Source: Bisporella sp. PMI_857
Lineage: Eukaryota > Ascomycota > Leotiomycetes > Helotiales > Helotiaceae
Direction: 5' to 3'
Assembly (NCBI GenBank): GCA_021307315.1
Contig: JAJSPD010000018.1
Coordinates: forward strand, 682,001-746,000
Length of the DNA: 64,000 bases
A model generated the notes under the pieces. That model saw nothing but the letters and a program-made list of their open reading frames with translations. It did not search any database and had not been told where the DNA came from. This document shows, one piece after another, positions 35,168-47,171 of this stretch (positions are counted from its first letter, which is position 1; each line of letters opens with the position of its first letter). The translations under genes were made by a program, and so were the position numbers.

Positions 35168-38100
35168 TCATGACCACTTTATATCTCCACTTGGTGCTCG
35201 GGTCCTCCGCCTCGAATTTAATTGTGGCGCTGTGCCTCCTGGCGTCGTCTGCGATGTTGTTTGTCTCGGTTGGTCCTTGCATTGCGTACTTTCTCGGCGT
35301 GAAGAAGAAGGCTCTTCTCTTAGAGCAGGAGCAGCCATAGATGACCGCGATGTACGAAGCATTGATGTCCGTGGCAAGCGACTTTTGCTTGTGGTTGCGT
35401 TAGTCGCAAGTTCCGAGCTAGTCCTTCGGACCGACATCTGTGGCCCATCACGACTTCTGGGTCTGTAAAGTATTGAGTCACCGCCACTTGATGGCACGGC
35501 CATTCGCCTAGGAGTAACACTCCCATCAACAAATGCGGATGCTAGGGACGCTCGACTCGCGTGGGTCGGTGTGAGCGGAGTAGATTCGCTCTTCTTTAAG
35601 GAAGGTGGTGTATAAGAGTTTGTGCGTCTTGAGCTCTGTCCGGTTCGGGATCTACCTCCGCTATTGCTCTCTTGTCCTTTGTCGAGGTTCAGCTTCACAA
35701 GCTCACTCGCCATATTTCTTACTAGTACGGCGTTATCGCTTTCTGCCAGTCGTTCAATTGCTTCAAACAGATCGTGGTTGACGATTTTAGTGGCATGATT
35801 TTCATTAGGATCGCATATGCTCCTTACTATACGAAGTAGATTCAACCTTACCACGGCTTTCTTATTGTTCAGCTTCTGCAAGATACCTGTGAACAAATCT
35901 GGGCGGGACAGAGATGCAGCAATTGGTGAACTGAGTCTTAATAGTTTCTGCAGCGGTTCAAGGAGATTATAATCAAATGCGCTAGCTTTCGGTGCATTGA
36001 AGCATTTGATAATTGCTTCCGTGAAATTGCCTTCGAGCAGAGATTTTTCGACCTTGGCAGTCTCTTCTTGAAGCCTGGGATCCTGATCAGTGGATAATAT
36101 ATGATATATATCTATGCACTTACCAGATGAATATAGCGTCAAGTGCTGTGACTTGCCAGTACTGATCTTCAAGGAGCGAGACATAGAACTGCAAACCCTT
36201 GTTTTGCCAAAGATACTTTCTGCCTACTTTACCAGAGTGTGCCATATCACAAAGGATCGGCAACGCGAACTCTTTGGGAGGTCTTTTAGTCTTCATCACC
36301 CTTTGAAGTAGTGGTATAATGCCATTGGTGGCAGCATCCTCCTGTCGTACCTTGCTGAGCCTACACAGATTGTACATTGTATTCAGCACTTGATTCGACA
36401 TCTCACGAAAGTGAGTAGGTGCCCTTCTCATGCTAGCGTTGAGTAAATCTATCAGAAGTTCAATTGCATTCGCAGAGTGTAAACTGTCTAGTGTGGTTGA
36501 GAGCATCGACAGATTCTTGATGAACTTAAGCATTGTAATCTGATGAGCAGGGGTCATGTGTCTCAGGTTCTTTAGAACTCCTAAAAACCGCTTAGCGACT
36601 AGGCATTCCTTGAGTAATGGAAATCACTTACGCTTCAAGACTACACGGTCTGCCACTACTTCTTTGACATAATTTTCAGCTTGGGAGAACAGATAGAAGA
36701 TATTCACAATTCGTCCTTCGATTAGTTCTGACAACTCGTCCTTTTCCTCGTCGAGTACGCGCTCCAACACCAGGGCTAAAGGAGAAAGAATTTTGCTTCT
36801 AGAGAATATTCGACAAAAGTCGTTTTTTGGAGTAGGCCCCTGGATTTGTTAGACAACATCATACATGAGGTTTCGGATGCCAGAATATACCTGAAGTTCA
36901 AATACGTTCCAGATCCCGTTTACTCCAATAAGTACCAGGTCTCTTGCTTCATCATAATCCTCATCCAGGAACTCTACCAAGACGTTGAGTCCCCCTGCGC
37001 TAACAAACATCTGCAGGGTTAGTGTTGAAGTTTGGTACATTTGTCGAACGAACGCGGCGGCCTCAAGCCTGATCTCGGTCGAGTACTGTCTAGCAGCGAA
37101 CTTTGTTATAATTGGAATGCCTCCAACGAAACATAGATTCTCTTGTATCTCAACATCATTCAGAATGATCTAAGGCTGTCAGAAATTAATTCCCGCGCTT
37201 TCAAGGGGCACTTACCATATTTACGACTTTCAACAGGCGCAATATCGTGCTTTGCCAACTTTTGACGGTGCATGGTTCTAGTATTTCTAAGATTGGTAGC
37301 ATCCCATGAGCACTTATGATGAGTCCTTTCGCTTCTTCGGATTCCAAGAGAACATCAAGCTTATTTATATGTTAGTAGTATTTCTTAATATATTGACAAA
37401 CACTTACCAGCTGTGTTGATAGATCAGAGATCACTTCTTCTTCTTCCGTTACCTTCAAAGAACTGATCAGACCCTCCACTAAAGTGCATAGCCTTGCATG
37501 CTTGTCTCTAGCTATATTAGCTTGTAAATCCATCTCGTCAAAGCCTTGCTCCAATGAAGCAAAAGGATCGTCTTCGTCATCTTCATCGCCGAGCCACGAG
37601 TTATTCGATAATTTGGAATGCAGCATCAGAGCCCCAACTCCGTCCTCCGAACCAGCTTCGCTTTCATCTCTTTCACTAAGTGCGCCATCCTTGCCGAATA
37701 TATCAGAGAAATCTTCATCGTCTTCATCCTCTGCATATCTCTGGATTTCCACTGAAGATCTAGTCCGTCGCATTGATTGTTCCTGCACCTCAGCACGGAT
37801 AGTAGCCTTTCTTCTGACACTACTGTTGCCATTTGTTATAGGCGACTGTGCCGAACGAGTGAGGTCTGAGGGATGAAACAGCTTGGGGGAGAGCGCATCA
37901 TCCTTGGCTAATATTAGTGGGAAACTAGGAGTGCCAACCGTCTATTACTTACCTTAACGATATTGAGTCTTTTATCAAAAACACTTTCATTGTCCATGAG
38001 CAAGTCTGAATAATCTTCTACGGGCTGCTCTCGGTACAAAGCTGCTAGTCTTGATGGAAGCACAAATCTGTCCACCTGAGCTTTGACAGGAGAAGTAGGG

Positions 38101-39980
38101 CGTTTGGGGCCACCATTCTGCGAAGCTTTCCTAGGAGAACTCCTTTGTGTAACTGCAGGTTTTAGGTCTTGAGTGACAATTGTAGGCTTTACTCGGTAAG
38201 GCCGAATCGTCTCAAGCTCAAGAGAATCGGGCTCCACATTTTTATTTGGCCCTTTGATGGTTGTGAGGTCGCCCTCAAAATTACTATCCCAATTATCATT
38301 CTCATCATTCATTGATTCGATCAAAGCAAAGGCCTTTAGTCGATCTGCAGAGAGCAAGCCGCCGAAATTGTCATGAGGCTTGAACTGGGGAAGGTGAAGA
38401 GCACTAGGTGATATTGATGAAGTAAAATCATCATCCCAGTTGTCGTCCCCTTATAGTTATCAGCGGATATTCAATAATCAAATTAAACTTGTATCATATA
38501 GACAACATACCTGTCCCTTCTGGAGACCGAAAAGATTCGGCATAAATTTTGGGTTTTGCTAATGTTAGAGGACCTTTCGCCGGAGTATTCATTCCAATGG
38601 CATGGGGATCGTTTTGCACAATTCGTAAAGGCGGATCCCGTTTTGGTGGCATAGGACTTGCAACATTGGATCTCGTTGAGACACGAAATGAGCCTCCTGT
38701 AGGTGACCTCAAGGCCTCATTCCATTGCTTTACCTCTTCAACAGCTTCATTGAAGTTGGCTGGTTGCTTGGCAACTGGGGCGTCCGAACGACGGGATCCT
38801 ACAATCCATGCATGTTTCAGCAACTTCCTCGCGGATACTCTCAGATTTGGATCCTTTTGAAAGCATTGCATAAGAAAGTCTCGAGCAGCCTAAAAGCACA
38901 AATTAGAATACAAACCGACTCAAGTTTATGCTTTGTGCGACTTACTGGAGACACACCTTCCGGAAGTGGTGGGTGGTCGTCATTGACAATGGCAAACAGT
39001 GCTGGCATCGGTGCTAATTTGTGATACGGGGGCTTGCCTTCCAGCAGTTCAATTACCGTACACCCAAGGCTCCAGATATCAGAGGCAGAGGTTGCACCAG
39101 ATAGCTCAATAATCTCAGGGGCCATCCAGTATGGTGTTCCAACTACTTGAGCCTCTTTGTCGGCACCAGCCAAGCTACTTGTAGAAACACCAAAGTCTGC
39201 GAGTTTAACCTTCCCATCTTTCGTGGTGAGGATATTGGCACCCTTGATGTCTCGATGAATGACTCCCTGATCATGGAGATACTGGAGACCGTGTAAAACT
39301 TGTGTCATATAGATACCAACCAGATTCTCAGGAAATTTGCCATAGCTTTTGCATATTGAATGTAGTGACCCGTTCTCGCAATACCTAAAGTCCGTATTAG
39401 ACATGAGCTTCACCGACATGAGTATGGAAAAGCTTGCTCCAATATGATGCTTAAGCATTCTGAGGATTTGACAAAGCCCAGATATTTAACAATATTATCA
39501 TGCTATTATATGTTAGCCCAAAGACATCTCAAATTAGAAAAGATTATACACACCTTGAGGTTCTTAAGCAAATCAATTTCGGCCTGTATCATGTAGATTA
39601 GCTCTTGTTACCAACTAGGGAGACTTCTCTACCTCTATCATCCGTAGCTCACTCTTCGGCAGGTCCCCCAGTCTTATTTGCTTGATAGCCACAGCTTCTC
39701 CAGTTCCCAAGTTAAGAGCCTTGTAGACTGTTCCAAACGCTCCTTTTCCAAGAGAGTCTCCCAAGACCTAATCCATTCGTAAGCAACTGTACGTGGATTC
39801 CTCGCGGAGGTGGGCTCATACATAGTCCTTCAGCTCAGGTATCTGGACGGCCTTTTCTTTCCTGACCACTACATCTTTTTTCGGTGTGCCCGGTGTTCTC
39901 TCTAACTTGACATTCGCATTGCCCGCTCCTGATCTTCCACCTTGTGTTTGCCGGTCAGAAGAGGGAGGATAGGAGACCAT
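35168..39980 (-). CDS. sepH: Septation initiation protein kinase SepH (Cdc7-type, STE family)
   Basis: Head kinase of the septation initiation network, acting at spindle poles to trigger septum formation. Thirteen exons on the minus strand: 39822-39980, 39633-39767, 39554-39583, 39438-39502, 38946-39384, 38511-38889, 37953-38449, 37408-37902, 37216-37359, 36891-37169, 36632-36839, 36124-36580, 35168-36074 (4194 nt, 1397 aa). The kinase domain (about residues 54-305) shows [48 protein letters not shown] and [20 protein letters not shown]. Downstream is a long linker and an armadillo-like helical half ([23 protein letters not shown]), then a Ser/Arg-rich tail. The intron between exons 4 and 5 (39385-39437) is GC-AG; all others are GT-AG. 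The frame upstream of 39980 has no ATG. Length fits the family (about 1350 aa). Confidence 0.93.
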
Positions 39981-40904
39981 GGTGATATCGTGGCCAATTC
40001 CTAGGCTTAGAGGACGGAGGGGAGAGGTCGAATCGTCTGGCAGAATGGGAATGGCATCCCAAACATATGGTCCGCGTTGTGCTGACAAGGATTGCGTTTC
40101 CAACTTACAGTACGCGGGGTGGTATAACTGTGATCCAGGTTATATCGAGGCGGACATTCAGCAGCCGAAGCACACGTCGTTAGAGACTAACCATTCACAG
40201 TGCTCTGGGGGACCGATACTCAAATTTTTATTCCTCAGAATATAGCATTGTATTCTTTGAAGCCACGAGTAGAGCACTTCTGCTAATGCTTTACAAAATC
40301 CTGTTGCATCCTCGAATTTCGTGGGTCGAGTTGGCAAACGTGCATGGATTCGCGACCTGCATAATAAGGCTGAGGATCGGCCTTGGATCAGGAACGGGCA
40401 TTTCATTCATTATTCAACTCCTATTTCTAGCATTCTCCTACTCTTAAACTTTATTCAACTTGTTCTATAGGACATGTACGCAGATTTCAACACCATCCTA
40501 ATTTAAGTTGAGGAAGAGGCAATGACCTTTCTAGTGAAAGTCAGGTGTCCGTTTCCTTTTGACTCAATCGGAGCTTTCTCAATGACCATTGGTACGCATA
40601 GTAGATTGATTATTTCTACTTTCTGCTTACTATTCATTATCACTAGTCGTACTTTCATTATTGTCGCTCTTCCATAACCAATGGATTATTTTAAGCATGT
40701 ATGTGTTCAAAGCCCATCACATAGAAGCTTTTGCATTTGATTTCAGAAATTGCCGTCGAGTGTCTTTTATAATGGCCAAAATGTAAGCTCATGCCACCGA
40801 ATGGAGGCCGTAATTTTCGTATCCCTGGTAGAATTATAGTACAACAATGGTATCACAAAGTTCAGAAATTTTCCACGCCTTTCTTTTTGTAATGAAAAAA
40901 AAAA
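39981..40904. other. Upstream region of sepH
   Basis: 924 bases between two minus-strand genes. The sepH frame stays open upstream to about 40140 without an ATG. A GTAAGT donor-like site near 40107 leaves room for a 5' UTR intron. T-rich tracts follow at 40440-40680. No gene seen. Confidence 0.45.
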
Positions 40905-42314
40905 TTAGCTTGAGGGCTCACGACGGAGTCCAGCTCCTGCCCACCACTCCTCCGGTATATCGTCACGTTCTGCCAATCGCGAGATTATTCGCTGCATCCC
41001 CCCTAGATTTTCAATATCTCCCGATCTATCCCTTTGAGACGCCCGGTCTGCTCTTGCAGTCACAACGTCGGCATAGCTTCTCCAGAGGCGACCACTTGCG
41101 CGCGATTCTCGTAGTTCATATAGATCTTCGTCGTCGTCTTCGTCGTCGTCGTTAGAGCCAGATTCAGAAATATCACAGTCAGGGACTATCCGAGCCTCTT
41201 CATTCATGACCAAACTTGTCATGGATGTATTTGCTGACACCGAACCCGAACCAGACGCCGTGACCCCGGTAGAGGCCGAAGTTGATACAAAAGAGGACCC
41301 AACGCTGGGTGGCTGGGGATCAGGTGTTATGCTCGTCAAAAGCGTCTCCCAAGCCGCTCCTTGATCAGGACTCAGGCTACGTTCTCGATCACCAAGCCCA
41401 TCCATCTGGAGTGCCGAACGAGTACGCATCCGCCGCGCCATCAGTCTCTGGCGGTTTTGAGAACTAAGAGCCTGGACTCGCTCTGACAGCTCGGATCTTG
41501 TGGCCTAAAGATAATTGGGTCAGCCAATATTAACACAGAAATCACTAAGAGGAAGCAAACTACATGGTTTCAAAACATGGAATGTATTCAAAACAAATTT
41601 ATGCTTACACCGGAATGATAAGGAGGCCTCCGAGCGGTAGCGACGAATTCAATAGATTCTTCCTCTGCGCGTTGACCAATATTCTCAACATCGCCTGTAG
41701 GTGTGTATCTAGAAGGGGAAGTGGTGGCGTTTCGAGGAGATTCAGATCCAATATGACCCAAGCGTGTAATATCCGTTTCTGTATAAGGTGGAGTTGGTGC
41801 TGGATGTCTTCGCGCTAATCTTCGGAGATCACGTATATTGATTCGCTCTATCTCTCTTCTTCGGTCGTCAAAAGAGGAATAGTCTCTAGATTCGGGCACT
41901 GGAGGCATCAATGGCCCATCAACGTCCATACTTGGTGGGTATTGGCGTTCAAAGCTCAGCGTGTCGCGTAACCGCATGCGCTCGTTCCATATGCGGTGAC
42001 CACGTGCCAAAACACCCTCCGAGTCATCGGAAGGGGATATACGTTGACCTCCAACGACCGCATACTCTGTATAGGATGCATCTGGTAGCCCAGCGGTCAT
42101 TCCAAGCACATGTCTTCTTCGTGCTTCAGCTGAAGGACGCGCTCCGTGTCCGCGCACAGTCCGTTGTCGTCGGATGGATGACCTGGGCGCTGCGACCTTT
42201 TCGACTACTTTTGCCGTAAGTTGGGGCGATGGAGGTGATATGAAAACTCTAAACAAATATTAGTGTTGGAAATATATGAATGAGGCTCAGGATTAATGCC
42301 TACGGTAGACCCAT
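40905..42314 (-). CDS. Uncharacterised fungal protein with conserved-looking C-terminus
   Basis: Exons on the minus strand: 42304-42314 (ATG GGT CTA CC), 41609-42248, 40905-41504 (1251 nt, 416 aa); phases close. No named domain is recognised. It is Arg-rich and polar, with PSSIRRQRTVRGHGARP-like patches, TPPYTETDITRLGHIGSESPRN, a helix LSERVQALSSQNRQRLMARRMR, a Ser/Thr-rich stretch, an acidic block (ESGSNDDDEDDDEDLYE) and a C-terminal segment GGMQRIISRLAERDDIPEEWW that looks like a conserved motif. The frame stays open before the ATG through an intron (42331-42408) into a Pro/His-rich stretch, so the real start may lie further upstream. Probably an intracellular, disordered regulatory protein; function unknown. 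Confidence 0.68.
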
Positions 42315-43071
42315 TTTGCGACGCGAAGCTCTTTGCACCAAGCAACGGGTTAAAAGATTGCGAACAAGTGATGCGCGACAAAGAATCGGATGAAATTGGT
42401 GTGATTACGGTTGTTGCGGATTGTGGTGTTGATGCTGATGATGATTATGGGAAGAAGGCGAAGGAGCAGAGGGAGGCTGGTGTGTCGCCAATCTGACGGG
42501 GGGAAGGTGATTGTCACCCTGGGGAAATCTTGGCGCACCTCGGGCAAGCAACCCTAGCCGTGAGCGAGAAGCCCAATGATGATCTCGACCTGGACCTGGA
42601 CCTAGACTTGGACTCGGACTTGGATTTGTTTTACCAGTTGATAGAATTGAAGTTCGTGCGATATTTTACTATGTCCCCGACAGCCATTAACAGTCATCTC
42701 TTTCCTTGTCCCGGGAGGTGAGCCCAAAATTCTAAATTCAAGCCCATACCGGCCCTCGCATTCAGTCGTTAAGTATCAAGCAATTCAGCAGCAGACGAGT
42801 AAGGGACCTTATTAGGGAGCTTCCCCCACTCTACAGTAGCCTGCGGTACCTGGGCCTAGCTCGCCTGGATTGCACGGTTGCAACCCAAGGGTCACCACAC
42901 GCACGCGAAGGTTAATCATCAAGATCCGGCACCGGAATTACTTTTCCCACCCACGCATCATCACTTCAACTTCCGAGATATACGATTGTTTCAATACCAG
43001 AACCAGTGCATGCCAGATAGATTGAGCATCGTGCGGCGATCAAATCATGTGTTACCGATATATGTAGTAAG
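42315..43071. other. Divergent region with a possible extra upstream exon
   Basis: Between the starts of the 40905-42314 gene (minus) and fol3 (plus). The minus strand from about 42640 to 42409 holds an open Pro/His/Ser-rich frame (PPSAPSPSSHNHHQHQHH) ending at a GTAATC donor that would splice in phase to 42330. It lacks an ATG within reach, so I leave it out of the model. Confidence 0.35.
42584..42626. repeat. Degenerate hexanucleotide (GACCTG)n
   Basis: About seven copies of a six-base unit (GACCTG, drifting to GACTTG and GACTCG). On the minus strand it would encode Gly-Pro and Ser-Pro dipeptides. Confidence 0.8.
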
Positions 43072-44429
43072 ATGATTGAGCTTGGATTGGCCCGCATAAG
43101 TAAGGACTACTTTTCCCCTTCTACTTCTCCCGCTGAGCGTCGAATTTGGTTCGCCTGCAAAGCTACCTGTAATCTTTGGGCAAGATTTTGTGCTAATTGA
43201 GTCCGCAAGGCCGCCTTCTAAGATATACTCCTCAATCATGGAGAGCAATCCACGTTGCAGGCACAAACGGGAAAGGAACCATTTGTGCTTATTTGTCAGC
43301 CATGCTCAATGCGAGCGGCGTCAGATGTGGACGATTCACCTCCCCTCATTTGATTGACCGCTGGGATTGCATCACTATAAATGAGCAAGTAGGGCGCGAA
43401 GATGTGTTCCATGCGGCGGAGAAGCTCGTCATGATAAGGAATCAAGCTGACAGCATCGAGGCCTCCGAATTCGAGCTTCTCACAGCTACAGCATTCGAGG
43501 TTTTTGAAAGGGAAAAAATTGAGATCGGTGTGATTGAAGTCGGGTTAGGAGGAAGACTGGATGCCACAAATGCTATGGAGAATAAAGCTGTTACGGTTAT
43601 TTCCAAGATCGGGCTTGACCATCAAGGATTTCTGGGAAACACGATTGAGGAAATTGCACGCCAGAAAGCAGGTATCATGCGACCAGGCGTTCCCTGCGTC
43701 TTAGATAGAACCAACCCGCCTGCTGTTCGGAATGTGGTCGAAGAATACGCGAAGGAAATCGGAACAGAAGTAGTACTCAGCTCCACCGAGTCATCTTTTC
43801 TTGACGAGCTATCTGAGAAGGACTATGAGCCTCATCAATGGGAAAACCTGGCCTGTGCTTATACTGCATTTCATCTCGCATACACGGATTTGAAATCTCC
43901 TCTGCATCGTGTTCTTCCTGCCATACAGAATATGGAGTGGCCAGGCCGACTACAGACACTAGATATCAGGGCGATTACAGGGCGATTTCAGACAGTCCTT
44001 CTTGACGGAGCACATAATATACAGTCAGCTGAGGTTTTGGGATCGTATGTTGACAAAAGGCTACGAAGTGATAGCGCCAGAGTTACCTGGGTTTTAGGCG
44101 CATCTGAAGGGAAGGAGCTTGATGGTATCTTAAAACCTCTGTTACGCCCAACTGATTGCGTAGCAGCTGTGAAGTTTGGGCCTGTCGATGGCATGCCTTG
44201 GGTTCAGCCTATGCACCCGCGGGACATTCTTGCTAGCGTAAGTAGCACTGGGGTATCAGAGTTTCAGCAGTATGATGCTGGCAATGATCTTTCTGGGGCA
44301 TTGCGCTGGGCAGTGACTGTTGCTGCAGATGGTCCAGTAGTGATTGCTGGAAGTCTTTATCTAGTTTCTGACGTCTTACGCCTCCTTCGAGATGCAGAAA
44401 GCTTGAAGACTAGACTCTTAAACCAATGA
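43072..44429 (+). CDS. fol3: Dihydrofolate synthase Fol3
   Basis: Adds the first glutamate to dihydropteroate to make dihydrofolate in folate synthesis; Mur ligase family. Exon 1 is 43072-43099 (MIELGLARI), intron 43100-43209, exon 2 43210-44429 (1248 nt, 415 aa; yeast Fol3 is about 427). Seen: the P-loop HVAGTNGKGT (about residues 23-32), RFTSPHLIDRWD, the metal-binding region EVGLGGRLDATNA, ISKIGLDHQGFLGNTIEEIARQKAGI and VLLDGAHN with the C-terminal ligase domain. The family's folate-binding omega loop region lies around SPHL. The short first exon is supported by the GTAAGG donor, the GCTAAT branch and the in-phase join to RLLRYTPQSWRAIHVAG. Length and a single such frame point to Fol3 rather than the polyglutamate synthase Met7. 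Confidence 0.92.
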
Positions 44430-44865
44430 CACTTCATACCCCCTCATATCTACTAAATTTCCCTTTATCTGGTTCCACCTATGTTATCTGCGGATTCATG
44501 TTTTGCCACAAAAGCGGCACAGCTGTACATCAAGTAACTCATAAAATATACGTTTCCGAAGCAGCGAGCTATGCAATGCATCGACATGTGAGCCTTTAGA
44601 TCTCACGAGTTGAACTGTTCAGTTGCGGTGAACGCACTAAATTTAGGTTAATTCCTTGCTGCCTAACTTTATATTCTCATCTCTAAAAAGCTATGAAGAA
44701 GTACGATCGCTGTTTCAGTCTTCTTTAATCCAAGGCATATATAACATGGATATACGTTTCTGAGGAATATTGACCATAAACCATTAGCATTAGCAATTTC
44801 ACCTCAAGAATATCAACGAATTTTAAAGTACAGGCCGTATATCTCATTGAGAGAGTCTAATATTC
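44430..44865. other. Intergenic, convergent
   Basis: 436 bases between the 3' ends of fol3 and the P-loop kinase gene. AT-rich; no gene seen. Confidence 0.5.
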
Positions 44866-45873
44866 TCAGACAACCGTACCATTTGCTGCAGCAGTCAATG
44901 TATTCTCACCCACACCATTGTCAATCACCCCAGACGGGACGGGTTTCAACCGCTCGTCCTCCTTACTGATGATAAACTCATGCACCTCCATTCTCCCACT
45001 AACAATCTCCTGTCCATTGACGAGATCATTCTCCCTGATCCTCTTTTCTGCCTCCTTCTCATTGCGAGCGATTCCAGCCTTCACATGTCTTGGGACCAGC
45101 CGCTGTCTTGCAAGCTCAAAGTCGACATCCACGAACCACAACTCATCCATCAGTCCCGCAGCCTCTCTCCATGGCTCCTTATCTAAGCTAAGGTAATTAC
45201 CTTCAAAGACCAAGATACGCGTCGTAGGCAATATAGATATATCGTCCGCCTTAGGATCCTTGAGTGCGTGGTCGAACGACGGGGCGAATATCACGGGCGA
45301 AGCAGGGGATAGGGGCTGTCGAATTGCCCTGACAAGTGCGAGGAAGGACAGGCCATCAAACGTGAATTCCGCTCCTCGGCGAGCATGTGCATTCTCTGGG
45401 TCAGGCATTGAGGAGAGGTGTGCACGGGAGAAGTGGTAGCCATCCATAGGTACAAAGCCTGCGATGGATGGGAGTGTCATTTGGCCATTGGAAGCCGCGT
45501 AGGTATCGTTAAGACGGTGGGTGACACTCGCCGCCAAGGTAGTTTTACCTGTCCATACGCTTGATTTAGCCAACGCACTCTATAGGACGAACGTGCGAAG
45601 CAGAATGTCCCTTTGTACTTCGTGTCAATGCCACTTTGGGTAGACCAATGACCGTTAACAACCATATATATTCGTATGCTGTGCGACTGTTACTTCAACT
45701 TAAACTCACTTACCAGAGCCAGGGATGCCTGAAACTGCTACCAAGAACCGTTTATCCTGGGGAATTGTTTGGAATTTGGCTGTGGTAGGTTAGTGATAAT
45801 CTACAATATTCGTGGATTAGACTCATGACTTACTCCAAACCTTGGTTACCAGTCTCTCAATTTCCTGCTCCAT
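44866..45873 (-). CDS. P-loop kinase, phosphoribulokinase/uridine kinase family (Yfh7-like)
   Basis: Probable nucleoside or coenzyme-precursor kinase of unknown substrate. Three exons on the minus strand: 45834-45873, 45714-45779, 44866-45548 (789 nt, 262 aa). The Walker A motif VSGIPGSGKTTLA is split by intron 2 between Gly-Ser-Gly and Lys; this intron is 165 nt, long for the window. Other family features are GFVPMDGYHFSRA (substrate Asp-Gly-Tyr-His), RRGAEFTFDG, ILVFEGNYLSLD (Walker B-like) and the Arg-rich lid RQRLVPRHVKAGIARNEKEAEKRI with ENDLVNG. These motifs match yeast Yfh7 and bacterial pantothenate kinase/uridine kinase relatives. It shares a 263-base promoter region with the divergent 46137-46575 gene. 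Confidence 0.85.
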
Positions 45874-46136
45874 GTTGAGGATTTTCAATCGGCTGATCAA
45901 ACTTGACGGTGAGCAGCTTTCACTGAAAGCTCTCGCAATTTTAGGTTACACAAGATGCCCCACAGCACTACGATAGGGCGAGCCAAGACAACAATGACGA
46001 TGCGGGCGGGACTTTTCTTGCTTCCGACGCATCGTTCGGGCACAGGAAATATTTTCCGTATTCCCTTCCCAACCACAATCGGCTCAGCAGAGCAAGAATC
46101 ACAGCTGAAGAGGAAGGCGGGAGAGGTTCAGGAGCC

Positions 46137-46575
46137 ATGAGCGACGACCTTGGAGAGGAGGGGAGCCTTTTCAACATCAGCATTGGCGCCAACGAGCCAT
46201 CTGAAGAAGTCATAGAAGGGAAACTCCCTCGAGACCACCAATCTGAGGATAATTTCCAGCTGGTCAAGAGACAGTGGAAGGCTAAGGTGGACAATGGTGA
46301 AGTTTGTTTATTTACTTCTTCAATAAAATAGCTAGACACGAAAAATATGGTCCTGACATTTGTAGATTGCCCAAACCCTGAAGTTTCCAATCAATAACCC
46401 TTCAAAGCAAGAAGCCCAGCTTCTCCTGCATGCAATCGAGGAACTATACTTTATGAGGAGATATGTGGAAGCAAGTGCGGTCGCTGATGCTGTGCTACAA
46501 GGGACTCTTGGGAGCGAATTTAGAAATACAATCTCGAGCTACAAGGAGAGATGTGAATCTAGGAGACAGCGGTGA
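46137..46575 (+). CDS. Small uncharacterised protein with a helical C-terminus
   Basis: Two exons, 46137-46301 and 46366-46575 (375 nt, 124 aa). The N-terminus is acidic (MSDDLGEEGSLFNI, EPSEEVIEGK). The second half is predicted helical and TPR-like: NNPSKQEAQLLLHAIEELYF, then MRRYVEASAVADAVLQG and FRNTISSYKERCESRR. Such a two-helix unit is compatible with a protein-protein contact, but I do not recognise the family. The donor GTTTGT and acceptor TGTAG give an in-phase join (VDNGE to IAQTLKF). A divergent neighbour is the Yfh7-like kinase. Confidence 0.72.
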
Positions 46576-47171
46576 GGCACTCGTTTTTAGTTAGGAAAGC
46601 TCTGGGAACATATGAAAGGGCAACAATTGTAGACCTCGAAGGACGCATATTCAGTTAGAAAATGTGTTGATTAGCCTACAAGTGAATCTCCGCACTACAG
46701 TTTAACCAAAGGAGAAGATGTATCTAGAAGAACCTTTAGAACGACCATTAAGCAATTCTGAATGCACATTGCATGATTAAAAAAAGCAATCAGATATGTT
46801 CAATCAGGTCTTTCATTCGAGTCAAAATAGTCTAACTTCTATCTCGAGAACTTTCCGTCAATTGTACCCTTTAACTCGTGAAAGGGTCCACATTGAAGGC
46901 GCTCAATCCGAAAGTTGTTTGATCTAAGCTCATCTGGCCCATACTCTTACAACTCTTCTGTTTGCGGAAGCAATGAATCTTTCCCTCTCCCTAAACGCCA
47001 TATATTATACGTGCGATATACTCCCATCTCTAAACCCCAACTCCGAAGGTAACTTTTGTGTATCGACTCTAATCGCAATGCTGAAAGGCGCTTTGAAAGC
47101 AACGCTAAGCGGGGAATTGTGAACCAAGGACCAGATCGTAATCATCGTAGATATGCTGTCTCTCATCTCCA
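46576..47171. other. Intergenic, convergent
   Basis: 596 bases between the 46137-46575 gene and ups2. No gene seen. Confidence 0.5.

Noticed and set aside
35016..35282. 88-codon minus-strand frame downstream of sepH
   Set aside because: It overlaps the sepH terminal exon in another frame and has no family resemblance.
40057..40103. Longer N-terminus of sepH
   Set aside because: The upstream part of the frame has no ATG (it opens at TTG), so the start at 39980 is kept.
43197..43209. fol3 start at 43197
   Set aside because: That codon is TTG and lies inside the intron; the exon 1 at 43072-43099 restores the usual N-terminus.
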